Source of the DNA: Tribonema minus
Taxonomy: Eukaryota; Sar; Xanthophyceae; Tribonematales; Tribonemataceae
Assembly: GCA_017506865.1 (NCBI GenBank)
Contig: JAFCMP010000548.1
Coordinates: 310,001-374,000, forward strand
DNA: 64,000 nt
Direction of reading: 5' to 3'
Part shown: positions 22,383-34,200 of the stretch, piece after piece
Position numbering within the stretch: the first letter of the stretch is position 1
Layout: each line of letters opens with the position of its first letter
Translations under genes and position numbers: made by a program
The notes under the pieces: generated by a model
Told to the model about the DNA's origin: nothing
The model's database searches: none
What the model saw: the letters and a program-made list of their open reading frames with translations, nothing else

Positions 22383-24604
22383 ATGAGACAAGCATTCGGC
22401 GCGCTGCTGTGCCTAAATGCTCTGGCAGTAGGAGCGTTCATGGGAGCTATCGGTGAGTTGAACCTAATCCATCTCGAAGCAAGCATTTGCGCTTCATCGA
22501 CAGAAAGCACATGCATTCCAGTAGGGCTCATGAAGTGTCTGCAGACATTCACATTGAGACATCACAATATCTCGTGCTAACTACATATACTCTAGTGATG
22601 CTCCTCATATGGTATCTTTAATCGTCGCACGATGGATACGCCGAGTGGGGCAGGCCTTTCCATTGTCCTAACTGCACGTGTATTTCGATGGCGTAAGCAA
22701 TAGACGTGAGCCCTTCAACCCCCATATGCACTTGCATACCAACAAAGCAGCTTGAAGCTGCCCTGATAGCTAATGCTTGCCCCATCCATGATTGTAATGT
22801 GCCGCACTGCAGCCAAGCGGCATGGGGGCGTTGTCACTCCATGTGCACATGGGTCACCGGTGGGGCTCAACGCCAAACGCTCCCCACGTTCCATCTGCAT
22901 GACTGAGGACACTTTGAGCACATTTACAGTCGTTTCCTGCACGAGCTGGCAGGAACGACGTTCTCGCCGACAAAGAGTGTCAGGCAGGCTGTGTGCGAGA
23001 TGGTGCGGACCGCTGCTAAGCAGATGAGTTTAAAGGACAGTAAGGTTGTGTGGTTCAGCCGCTTTTGTGCGCAATGAAATGCTTATCCAGCAAGAGCATC
23101 ACTGTGCCAGCAACCCTCTCTTGTGCAGGACGTGCTTCAGCCAGTTATGCTACTCACTTGAGTATACCGTCTGGTGTGTCAGCTTTGAAGGAAGCTTGTG
23201 ATAGTCCGGCATTTGTGGAGCGGTTTAACCGTAGTAAAAGGGACGAGTATGTATACAGGAAGGCGACAGCCGGTGAAAAGGGCATTATTCCTTTAAAAGC
23301 CACAAGGCTTAAATGACAGATGCAGCCTCAAGCACGCCGATGCTTACTAGTTGGTGTCACATTCTGTGAAACTAAGGATTAGTGGCTAATCTAACCCTAG
23401 GGTGAGCGATGCGGTATTCCTGAGTGACGCAAAATTTACGTCTTGAAGGTCCGCGATGCTGGCACGGGGGGTAATGAAGGAATGGAATGTTGACAAGCGC
23501 AAAGATTTTCTCACCCTGGCATATTATTAAGCCCGATTTTCCCCCGAGTCACCATTTTGTTCACCGATTAGGACCAAGCCGAGCTCTACTCTGTGTGCTC
23601 CACCGTGACCTGGGCGGATCTCTGGGCCTGAGTGGTGCAGCTAGTTTTATTCATCTCGTCAAGTGCACCTGTGTCACCATGCTGAGTCAGGCGCCTGTGA
23701 AAGCCTCTCAACGACCTATGCAGCTGTGCCCTTTCAAGTGCAAGAAGCTGACGTTGATGCTGGGGATGCTCAGGATCTTGGTCATACTCGTGTGACTCAC
23801 TCGGAGCAGCATGCTGTGTGTACAAGCCATTACACGAAGGGTGCCTGGCTCACTGTCTCACTCAGCTACCATGCCCCACTCTTGTAGGTGGGCGCTGTCA
23901 AAGTCACAAAAGTGGAGCGCGATGGCATCCCGTTCGAGGACTGGGAAAGAGACGACAATGTCGTCATGGGCGGAGAGCAGTATACCATTTACGTACAACT
24001 GCAGCAGCTGCAGTCCCCCGAAGACACCGGCTCCCTGACGTCCAATGAGGCACATGCCCCAGTTGTTGCCACTTCTTCGATTGCACTTGGGGAGAGGGAC
24101 GTGTGCTGCCGCGCGCAAATTTATGACAACAAGTTTGTACATCTGCTTGGAGACATGGAAAATTTTGAGCATCTAAGTGATGCGAGTGACGCGTCGAGAG
24201 TAAAAATTGTTGCAGAGCAGGTGCTGTCTATAGCCTGCGGCCGCGACATATTTTCTAGTCAGCCTGACCACTTGTGCTTTCGTAGGATGAGCATCCAAGC
24301 AAGGAAATCGTCAGTCTTTGCGCTGCAGTTGGTGGCATCACGCCTCAGCAGTTCATCGAAAGGTCAGATACCTCTTGGGCTTGAAGGGGACATACCGTCG
24401 TCTGATGACGTCGATGCCCCTGACGTGTACTTTGTTGCAAAACCAGGCGAAGTGAGAATGCTCGATGAACAGGTGCCCATATATCAGGAGTACGCTGCGT
24501 GTCCGCATGTGCAGCGCCTCGCCGAGCACGCATGCTGGGCCGTCCTACACTACGATGCAATTAAGGTTGCTTTCGCACGCAGATTTGGAACAACGCTCCA
24601 CTGA
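22383..24604 (+). pseudogene. Decayed left copy of duplicated three-exon gene
   Basis: Exon equivalents: 22383-22452 (MRQAFGALLCLNALAVGAF, signal-peptide-like), 22813-23023 and 23888-24604. Against the right copy, exon 2 carries a net 5-base insertion in the segment after LSTF, which shifts frame. The exon 2 donor reads ATGAGT instead of GTGAGT. In exon 3 a 1-base and a 2-base loss bracket about 25 altered residues (24292-24380) and then restore frame to the shared end GEVRMLDEQVP..YQEYAACP. Exon 3 is otherwise well conserved, so loss of function looks recent, or exon 3 may still be used alone. Confidence 0.75.
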
Positions 24605-24879
24605 GCCGGGTAAGGCAGGCTTACTAATAGGTTTAGCACTCCCGCGCCTTTGTGCAGAGAACGCAAAGGACCACTACTAGTATCATAATAGTTGGTACAA
24701 ATGCGCAGTCATTTTTTCATGTCGACTTTGGCAATGTGATGTGCTGGCTGCGTCTCATACCAGATGTTGTTGCGCACAATGTGCCTAAATTAAGATCGTA
24801 ACAGTGCACGTGGTTGATGGCTACTTGGATTTATGTAATTTTATTATATTCCACTTGTGGATTGATGTACTTTTATTAT

Positions 24880-25617
24880 ATGTACTTTTTATTAATTCTC
24901 GCTCAGGGCGCGAAAAAGCCCAGATGATTGGCATCTAGCTGTAAGGAATCTACATGTCGTATGACAGTCTGAAAGTGTCGCAACGACAACCACTCAAACG
25001 CCGCCGCCGCCAAATGGCATCTCGGGGTCCTCCCCTACGTCCTCCTCCATGTGCCCCCCCCCCCTGGATTCTGCCATGTGTGTCATGACACGGCCAGAGT
25101 ACGCCATGTGGAGCGCTGCCGACAGTGCCGAGCGTAAGCGCGCCAGGGCGATGCCCTTGAGAGCTTTAGGGCGCGCTCCTCCGGGCACTGACATCCTGCT
25201 GGCATACTCCGTCGCCACAGCCTCCAGCAGCTTCCGCCCCTGCTCCCCGATGCTGCCAAATGACCCTATTGCCAAAGTGGCAAGTTTGTAGCAATTCTGA
25301 TCATAATGACCAGAATAGTGGGTAGTCTTGGCGGCCTCTTGGTCGCGGCAGCATCGCTCGGGGTCTGCTGCAGTCTTCGCCGCCCGCGACGCCACCTGTG
25401 CCTCGAAGCAGGTAACGTCCACCATGAGCGGTAGGTGGCGTCTCGGGTCGTCGTAGCCGGTCACCGGGAAGGCGTCGGCAGGCAGCACGATGTCCATCCT
25501 GCGACTCCCCGGCGGCCCTTGATCCCAGAAACGGCGTGTAGTCCTCGTCCAGCAGTCCCGTTTTGAGGTATTGCCGCAGGAGGCGCTGCGTGGCCCTCTT
25601 GACGCTATTGTGGACAA
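24880..25617 (-). mobile_element. 5'-truncated LINE-like retrotransposon fragment
   Basis: Minus strand encodes the C-terminal end of a non-LTR reverse-transcriptase polyprotein: RRMDIVLPADAF, LPLMVDVTCFEAQ, then Ala-rich helix, FGSIGEQGRKLLEAVATEYA, and a Gly/Glu end before the stop. The pattern (HNSV, hydrophobic DVT strand, F..IGE..) is typical of the region after the reverse transcriptase in LINEs. The 3' UTR continues to an A-rich tail ending AATTAATAAAAAGTAC near 24883. The frame is broken about once. A second copy lies at 59522-59937. Confidence 0.65.
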
Positions 25618-25690
25618 TGGTGTACTTTTTATTAATTCTCGCTCAGGGCGGTGTTGATGTACTTTTTATTAATTCTCGTTGATGTACTTC
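25618..25690 (-). mobile_element. Two minimal 3'-end fragments of the same element in tandem
   Basis: Read on the minus strand, two copies of the element's last 25-35 bases (GAGAATTAATAAAAAGTAC, once with the preceding CCGCCCTGAGC) lie head-to-tail directly 5' of the truncated copy at 24880-25617. They are preceded by TAGAAGTACATCAAC. Each looks like an extreme 5' truncation joined at an AAGTAC sequence. Confidence 0.6.
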
Positions 25691-26069
25691 TACTTCGAAG
25701 TATTCAATTTGACAATGTGTCACCGCCAGTGCTATATCGATGCTGAAAACCAGTTGACTACCACCGCATTCAAACTTTTGAAATCTAACACCTGTGAGGT
25801 GCAGACGTGCCTGAAAGGGTTGTATTGGTAATGCTGCGTGTGCACTTTGTGCAAAAGCATGGATGAGTTGACCAGGAATGGTTGTGACATCCATGGGGGG
25901 GGGGCAAGGCTGGTGTGTGTGGACCACCTTAGTAATTTCTGCAGGCCGGAGGTGCTGGTCTAAATCGCATGTGATGCTGTGTGCAGGACTTGACATTCAA
26001 TTTGGACGGAACACCGCAAATGTGTGAATTACTGTGATGCAATGTGAATCTGCTGGGCACCAGTTCCCA

Positions 26070-29000
26070 AGGAGTGTCACTGCGTGGCGCGCACTGATTG
26101 CTCCGATTTGCAAGACGGCTAGCCAGTGCTGGCCGACTCCTCTCTCCTCCCTCCTCGGTGGATGATGGTGCGCCTACAGTACATACTACACACGCGCTTC
26201 AATGCACAGGGCACCCAATATTGCTCCAACAGCAGACCTACGACACTCCGCTTGCACCTGCAGCTCAACTCGCAGACTGAGCGTCGTCGGCATCGCCTTG
26301 TCAACGTCACCAGTCTTACGTGAGCTCACACAGGCAGGAAGTTGGCGTTTCCCCCACACCTTTCAGCTTTGAAGTTGTACATATATTTATGTCCTGGGGG
26401 ACCGCATGGCTTTGAAGTTCTGGCATGAAGTTGAACTTCTGAGCAGTAGGTGGAGACAGGACAGAGCCTCAAAGGAGAGGGCGTTCGACGGCACAGAACC
26501 GGGAATCATTCTCCGCTGCTGTGGAGGTGCTCCATTCGCTGCCCCCGGAGCCTTAGTAACGCCCCTGCTCACGCCTAACTCATTTCGGGAATAAACATTA
26601 TTTGGAGGTTGATTGGTGGAGTGGCGTGTAGTACCGCACTGTTTGAGAGCGACAAGTGAGCACAATGTCAAGCAGCAAAATCCAAAATGTTGCCGCACCG
26701 TGGCGCGATCTTGATTGAAAGGCCTTGCAATTCTGTGCTAGAATCTAATCGTTGTCGCGTCAACACCCAGCTCTGACACAGCTCGTCTCCCTGTGACGAC
26801 CGCAGGTGGCGAGCGAAGCGTGCATCAGCCTGAGGACATGAGACAAACGGTGGGCGCACTGCTGTGTTTAGATGCTCTGGCAGTAAAGGCGTTCATGACA
26901 GTTATTGGTGAGTTAACGTTGTCCATCTCGAAGGAAGCATTTGAGCACATGTAGTCATTCCAGTGCGGCTCGTTGAGTGTCTGCAGACATTCACGCTGTA
27001 CCGTACAGGATGTCCCGTGGCAACCGCATATACTGCGGTGGTACTCTTTGAGTCAATTCTGTGTTCGTTGCACGGTGGGGTTAGGCTGAGTGGGCAGGCC
27101 TTCCCAGTGCTCCACACTGCATGCGTATTTTGATGGAGCAAGCAATAATGGCAATAGTCATCAGCCCTTCAAACCTTATATGCGCTTGTGTACCAATCAA
27201 GCAACTTCCAGCTGCCTTGATAGCTAATCCCTGCCCCATTCATTACTGTACTGTGCCGCACTGCAGCGACTGGCAGGCGGCATGCGGGCGTTGTCACCCC
27301 ATGTGGTTCTCCGGTGGTCCTCAACGCGAAACGCTCCTTACGTTCCATATGCATGACTGAGGACACCTTGAGCACATTTAGAGTCGTGACTGAGCTGGGA
27401 GAAACAACATTTTCGCCGACGAAAACCGTCAAGCAGGCTGTTGGCGAGATGGTGGGGACCGCTTCTAAACAGGTGAGTTGAAGGACAGTGAAGTTGCGTG
27501 GTTCAACCGGTGTTGTGCACAATGTACTGCCTGTCTAGCAAGAGCATCATTGTGCTCAGCAACCTTACCTCGTGCAGGCCGTGCTTCAGCCAACGGTGCT
27601 ATACGGTCAACGCTGGTGTGTCAGCTTTGAAGAACACTGTGATGTTCCGACATGGGTGGAGCGGAATTAAAAGAGGGAATTGATGTACATGGGAGGGCGA
27701 AGGATGGTGGACAGGCCGACCTTCATTAAGACACACAAGGCTTAAATTGACAATTGCATTCTGAAGCATGGATGAGAGACTAAGGTTTAGTGGCTAGCCT
27801 AATCCTAGCTAGAGTTAACGACGTGGTATTCAAGAAGTGGTTGATTCACACTCAGTCTGGCGTAAGCCAACTTTGCCCGGACACACCATCTTGAATCAGG
27901 CCGAGCTCTAACAAGTGTGCTGCACATGGGCGAATCTCTGGGTTTGTGTTGTTGCAACGTTAGATTTGGAACTTTTACATACTGCTCACCTTGTTAAGTG
28001 CACATGTGTCATGATGCTGAGTCAGACGTCTGTGAAAGCCTTTCAATGACATGCAGCCATGTCCTTTCAAGATGCCAGCAGCTGAGAAGTCAACAGATGA
28101 TGATGGCCGAAGGATCTTGTGGCCTGAGTCACAGTCGTGTGAGCAGCACGCAGTGTGTACAAGCCATTGTTGGAATATGGACCTCACTCATATTCTAGTG
28201 CATGATTCAGTGTCAGCACTCATCAGTTGCATGTTACGTGATGACGTACTTGCAACCACATGTTGAGAATGGTCGTTACATAACGGTTACATTTCTCTGG
28301 ATTCTCCTAGTAAATACTAATGTTCGTTGTTCTGGTCTGGCGCGGCGCCTACGCTGGCGCCTGCGGGCTGCCTGCGGCAGGTCTGCCTTTGTCTCCTCTC
28401 TGCACGGCCTGTGCGTATTTCCAAGGGTTATGAGCCTTGTGCGCTTCCTCTGCGATTACATCAAGGGTGCCTGCCTCACTGTCTCACCCAGCTACCATGA
28501 TGCCCCACTCTTGTAGGTGGGCGCAGTCAAAGTCACAAAAGTGGAGCGCAATGGCATCCTACTCAAGGAGTGGGAAAAGGACAACAATGTCATCATGGGC
28601 GGAGAGCAGTACACCATTTACATTCGACCGCAGCAGCTGCAGTCCCCCGAAGACACCGGCTCCCTGACGTCCAATGAGGCACATGCCCCAGCTGTGGCCA
28701 CTTCGTCGCTTGCGCTTGGGGAGAGGGACGTGTGCTGCCGCGCGCAAATTTATGACAACAAGTTTGTATATCTCCCTGGAGACATGGAGAAGTTTGAGCA
28801 TCTGAGTGATGCGAGTGACGCGTTGAGTGTAACAATTGTTGCAGAGCAGGTGCTGTCTATAGCCTGCGGCCGCGACATATACTCTGATCAGCCCGACCAC
28901 TTGTGCTTTCGTAACATGGGCATCCATGACGAGGGAATCATCAGTCTTTGTGCTGCAGTCGTTGGCATCACGCCTCAGCAGTTCATCGAAAGGTCAGATG

Positions 29001-29990
29001 CCGTTCTCGGGCTTGAAGGGAACATACCGTCGTCTGATGACGTCGATGCCCCTGACATGTACTTTGTTGCAAAACCAGGCGAAGTGAGAATGCTCGATGA
29101 ACAGGTGCCCTTGTACCAGGAGTACGCTGCGTGTCCACGTGTGCAGCGCCTTGCCGAGCATGCATGCTGGGCCGTCCTACACTACGATGCAATCAAGGTT
29201 GCTTTTGCACGCAGATTTGGAACAGCACTTCACTGAACGGGTAGGGTAGGCTCACTAATAGGTTTAGCACTCCCGCCTTTGCGTAGAGAACGCAAAGGAC
29301 GAGTATCATGATGGTGGGTACAAATGCGCAGTCAGGTTCGATGACTTTGGCAATGTGATGTGCTGGCTGGTCTCACAATTTTAATCTTAAAATTGTGCAC
29401 ATGTGCATGAAATAAGATCGTAACAATACACGAGGTTGGTGGCTTTTTTTTTGTCTACAGGACTGTAATGCACTGATGCATCGCTGATGCTATAATGAAG
29501 GCTGAACTCTACAAATTGACTACAATCCCATTCAAGTTCAAACACTAACATCTGTCTGGTGTGTGCATATGCCTGAAAGGGTTGCATGGGTAATGCTGCA
29601 CGTGCGCGTGAGCAAAAGCATGGATCTGTTGCAGCTGGCACGTGATGCCGAGGTGGCCCTTCAGGAACGGTTGTGACATCCGAGCTCTGAGGCTGGCATG
29701 TTGACCCCCCCAGTAACACACACGTCAAAATATATACACTTTAGGAGTACACTCCCTGTGACCAGCGCGCACGCAAAACTTGGGAACTTGCAGGCCACAG
29801 GTGCTGGTCTGAAGCAAATGTGATGCTGTGTGTAGGGCTTGACTCTGGATGGAACACTGCAAAGGTGCACCTCTGACGCAAATATAAGTCACTGGTGGCA
29901 TTGGAATCGATTTGGAATTCAAGTTGATGTGCTCGTGGGTATTTCCTGAGCCGCTGCAACGATGTTGCATTATCATAGTGCATGTGTACA
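26070..29990 (+). repeat. Segmental duplication, right copy
   Basis: Tandem partner of 21690-26060 in direct orientation. Exon 3 is about 90 percent identical by eye; introns are more diverged, with indels. Confidence 0.85.
26838..29236 (+). CDS. Secreted or membrane protein of unknown family, intact duplicate
   Basis: Three exons join in phase: 26838-26907 (donor GTGAGT), 27267-27472 (donor GTGAGT) and 28517-29236 (acceptor CTTGTAG), 331 residues. The N-terminus MRQTVGALLCLDALAVKAF looks like a signal peptide or anchor. Residues about 50-130 (TFRVVTELGETTFSP, TVKQAVGEMVGTASK, VGAVKVTKVERNG, MGGEQYTIYI) alternate strand-helix-strand in a way compatible with a ubiquitin-like beta-grasp fold; this is inference. 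The C-terminal half has DVCCRAQIYDNKFVYLPGD and YQEYAACP and matches no family I recognise. The second exon's acceptor was chosen because it is the one that fits the phase in both copies. Confidence 0.65.
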
Positions 29991-31253
29991 TGCCGTGCGC
30001 GCGCTGCTTTCTATCAGCAACAGGGCTGTGAAAGTAACATACACAAGTACTTCTATTGTGTCTGTTGCAGCCAAGTAGTGGGCTGCAGCACGGTGCCACT
30101 AGCTAATCGTGCACTCTTGCGCCAATGGGGTTGTGCCCCTGCGAATTGCGCAGTTTTGGACTGATGCCGTATGAAGCAATTGGCGCAATGGCGCCATGTA
30201 TGTCTAAATATCTGTTCACTTCATATCCTTGCACATCCAGCAAACGAGATGCAAAGAAGGCACACACTATAGGTGATAGCTTATTATTGTGACAAGCCCC
30301 TTTGGTGACCTTTAGAAGTGGGTAGTATGATGGAAATGGCCATCAGCAAGTTTCAACACCCCTGCTAGCGGCGCATGTTAGAATCTTTGCATAATGGCGC
30401 GTCCTTGCTGGTAGCCAAGTCCAACCCAGTCCTCCATTGCCGCAGAATGCTGCAGCATGCTCTTGCCACGCCCATTAGGGTTGTCATGTGTTTTTGATCT
30501 TCAAAAGAGGGATAGCGGTGCCTGCCCCTTCAACAGCAGCTGCAGAGGGGTACTGAAGCTGGTGCTGACAGTCACATGATGCGGTCAAAGAACTGGCAGC
30601 GTCAAATTCATGTGCGCATCTTGACGCGCGCTGACGTCAAGTTGTGCATGGCGTGTGTGCGGCCTCAACAGAGGACAGGCGCGCAGCAGCAGCAAGGGAC
30701 CACTCAATCAATCATGGATCTATTCATTCACAACGGAGCCGAGCGACGGCAGCGCTCTGTGCGAGGAATGCGCCACTTTAAGGGGTACGTCTACCTGCGT
30801 GATTCCTGCGGAAAAGAAGCAAAACACAACACAGCAGCAGCGCTCCACAGCAGCAGCAGCGCCGTGTGCTCAGCCCCACGACCCTCCGCAAACGACGCTT
30901 CACAGTGACGTATCCACCACCGCTCAATGGCGCTGCCCCCACGGGCACGCAGCTGCTGAGCCGCCGCAGCCAACGCCGCCGTCGCCATCGCCATGCGCAG
31001 CAACCCCTGTGCCGCAGCGACTTCCGCCATCCGCCGCCGCGATGCCGCCGCCGCTGCTGCCGCTGCTGCTGTGTCAGCGCTCCCCACTGTGTGAGGCGCC
31101 CGTGCCCTCTACCACCTACTTAAGCGCGCCACAGCCAAAACGCAGCAGCACACACGACCGGCGAAGCGCGCGGTGGGAGCGGCGGTGCCAGGGGGCGGGC
31201 AGCGTAGTGGCGGCGGCTGCCCTAGCTGGGCGGGGTCTCAGCCCTAGCTACCA
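29240..31253. other. No supported gene
   Basis: Up to about 29990 this is the 3' flank of the right duplication copy. From 30650 to 31250 there are CAG/CCG-rich stretches with open frames on both strands (for example plus 30655-31257, Pro/Ala/Gln-rich) but no domain or junction evidence. It also contains the 3' flank of UXS. Confidence 0.4.
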
Positions 31254-34200
31254 CTAGCTAGAGCCGGTGGGGGCACGCGCGCAGCGCCCGCGGTCGCCCG
31301 TGGGGCTGCCTACGCGGCGCATGCACTCCTCGTAGTGCTCGCTGTTGGCGTGCGCGTTGTGCTCCGTAGGCTTCTTGAACTTGCGCATGTCGAGGTGCCT
31401 TGGGGGGGCGGGGTGGGGGGGCATGAAAGGAGGGGCGGGAGGGGGGGGGTCATTCACAGTGTTGATGGACGACGCCCAGAAGTGGTTGGGTTGCCGCTGC
31501 GGCAGTGCTCCATCGCGTGCATTCAATAACTCGTCCAGTGGTGGGGGGGGTCACATTACCCCCTTGACGCATTGCTCAGCGAGTGTGACTTCAACTTGAA
31601 GTGGCGCGCGCTCGGTCCCTTACCGTGTGACCTGGCCGGAACACACGGCAGCTACTGTAGCAGGTGTGCAAACTGACAGATGACAGACCGCAAACTGACG
31701 GAAGGCGCGTCACATGTTGCATTTTGGGGACTTGTTGAAGTTTGTGTGTGAACTAGAAGTGCGCCTGCACTCTGATCCCCCCCCCTACCCCCGACCGAGC
31801 CAATCAGAAACATGCAGCATCACGCGCGAAACTACGCATAACAGACGCGCAATGGAAATACTTACTGCTGGCCCCGAAGCCTCCTCAAATCAAGATAAGA
31901 TTGAATGAATGACGAGGATACCTGAAGCTACAAGTCACAAGCGCAAGCGGCGCAGGCAGCACATTTGCACACAACAGATGTCCGCCTGAGACTGCGGGCC
32001 CGAGCCTTCGTCACGTCAAGCAAAAACGAAGGGCACACTGGAAGCCCGATTTGCCGAATGGCAAATGCGGCGCGTCGCCTTACGCAACAAGTGACGCACA
32101 CGCGAACTGCTCGACGGCGGTCCGGAAGCCCTCCTCGAGTCCAACGAGAGCACGCTTGAAGCTTGAGAAGAGCGAAAGCGGCAACTGCAGCATCTGGCGC
32201 CAATCGCACACGACAAATGCGCGTGCGTACCTGAAGTACTCGATGGTGGCCCTGAGGCCCTTCTCGCATCGAACCAGGGACACATTCATGGCTTGAGAGC
32301 GAAAGCAACAAACGCAGCATCCTGCGCGACAGCAGAATGCGACAAATGCGCATACCTGAAGTACCCGATGGTGGCCCTTTGGCCCTCCTCCAATTCAATG
32401 CAAGAGCGATAAGGAGCATACTTATGGCTCGGCAGGTACAGCAGCAACTGCAGCATCTGGCGCCAACCGCACACGACAAATGCACGTACCTGAAGTAGCC
32501 GATGGTGGCCCTGAGGCCCTCCTCGCATCAAACGAAGAGTATGCGGAAAGCTTGAGAAGAACGAAAGCGGCATTTGCAGCATCTGGCGCCAATCGCGTAT
32601 GGCAAATGTGCGTACCTGAAGTACTCGATGGTGGCCCTGAGGCCCTCCTCGAGCTGCGTGCGCGGCTGCCAGTCGAGCGCGCGCATGGCGACCGTGATGT
32701 CGGGCTTGCGCTGCTTGGGGTCGTCCTGCGGCAGCGGCTTGTTGATGATGCGGCTCTTGCTGCCGGCCAGCTGCAGCAGCGCTCCACAAGGTGTACAGCA
32801 TAGCATGTAGGTTACTGGCGTCAGGGTTGAGGTTAGATGAGTTAGGCGACCCATTTATTGATGATATGACTCTTGCTGGTGGCAGGCTTCATACAGCTGC
32901 AATCTGCGCGGCGAGCCACGCATTTACAGTGGCTCATTGGTTTGAGAGTTAGCGTGTGGTTGACTCCAAGGGTTGTTGATGATGCGGCTCTTGCTGCCGG
33001 CCAGCTGCAACAGCGGTCCGCGCGGTGTGCGGCAGGTGATTGGTATCAGGGTTGAAGTTAGATCAATTAGGCAACCCCACGAGGCTTGCGGCGTAGTAGT
33101 AGTTTGTTGGGGTGAGGGTTGGGATTAGAATGGTCAGGCTATTGCCAAGGCTGGTAGTTGATGCGATTCTTGCTCTCGGCGAGGGCAGCAGCAGCGGACT
33201 GCGCCGTAGTAGTTCGTTAGGGTTAGGAGTACGGTCAAGCTGACCCTGAGGATTGTCGTCGATGATGTATTCTCTTGCTGTCGGCGTGCTGTGGCAGCGA
33301 CCAGCGCAGTGGATCGCGTTCACAGTAGCACTGCGTTGAAGCAGGAGCACTGTGTACACAAATCGTGTTTGAGGTCAGGGTCGCTAGTTATAACAGTTAG
33401 GCCAGTCCGAGGCAACTTGATGATGCGGCGCATGGTGTCTGTGAGCTGCAGCAGCGATCATCGGCGCGCGTCACCGCTGAGGAGCGCGGCCGCGCGGCTT
33501 CCGTGCCAACATGGCGTCACCCTGCGACGCAAGCGCGCCGCGCAGTGCGCAATGCACATGACGGCGCCAGCGCGCAGCCGGTCCCAACGAGCGATGCGAG
33601 TGCACGCACGGCGCCGGCGCACCACGTGCCCGACACAACACCTGCTTGACGATTGCGGGCGCACGTAAGTGCCCGATGCGTGCTTGAGGTTGCAGGTGTA
33701 TATAGCCTCGCGGGTGCCACGGTTCAGCTGTGGGCAGCGCAGAAGGTGCTGCTGCTGCCGCTGCCGGCGCTGCACGCACTACCTGTTCTCTCAATTTCAA
33801 CTTCAACTTCTAACCACAGCTAAGACCCTGTGTGACCGCACGCACCTTGATGATGAGCTGCGCCAGCTCCAGGATGGTGAACTCATTTGGGTTACCCAGG
33901 TTGACTGCGGCACAGGCGCACACACAAAACGAAAAGCATGACAAACGCGCATCACATCAGTCTCTGAGGGCTTGGTAGCCAGATGATATGAGGGGCTTTC
34001 ACCGCGTTTAAAGTGGTCGCTAGGCTTCACGAGCGCCAGTACACAAGCAGTGCCCGAAAGCTCAGCACGCGTGAGCAGCGAGCGCATGAAGTGCAAACTC
34101 AAAGTTCAACTGAAAACTTCCCTGGTTGGGACCAGGGGCCTTCATCGCGTCCAATCGAAGGTGGTTGCTGGGCTTTGTGAGGAAGCGCCAGTCACACGAG

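Larger units (their letters stand above)
21690..26060 (+). repeat. Segmental duplication, left copy
   Basis: The order of matching blocks is the same as in 26070-29990, including exons, introns and the 3' flank (25720-25990 matches 29480-29840). The left copy is interrupted by the LINE-like fragment at about 24880-25690, which the right copy lacks. The duplication therefore predates that insertion. Confidence 0.85.

Noticed and set aside
30655-31257. Pro/Ala/Gln-rich plus-strand frame
   Set aside because: Low-complexity, open on both strands, no junctions or domain.
32971-33004. Second near-identical start of UXS exon 11 as the real exon
   Set aside because: It lacks the [14 protein letters not shown] continuation; only 32770-32616 encodes it.
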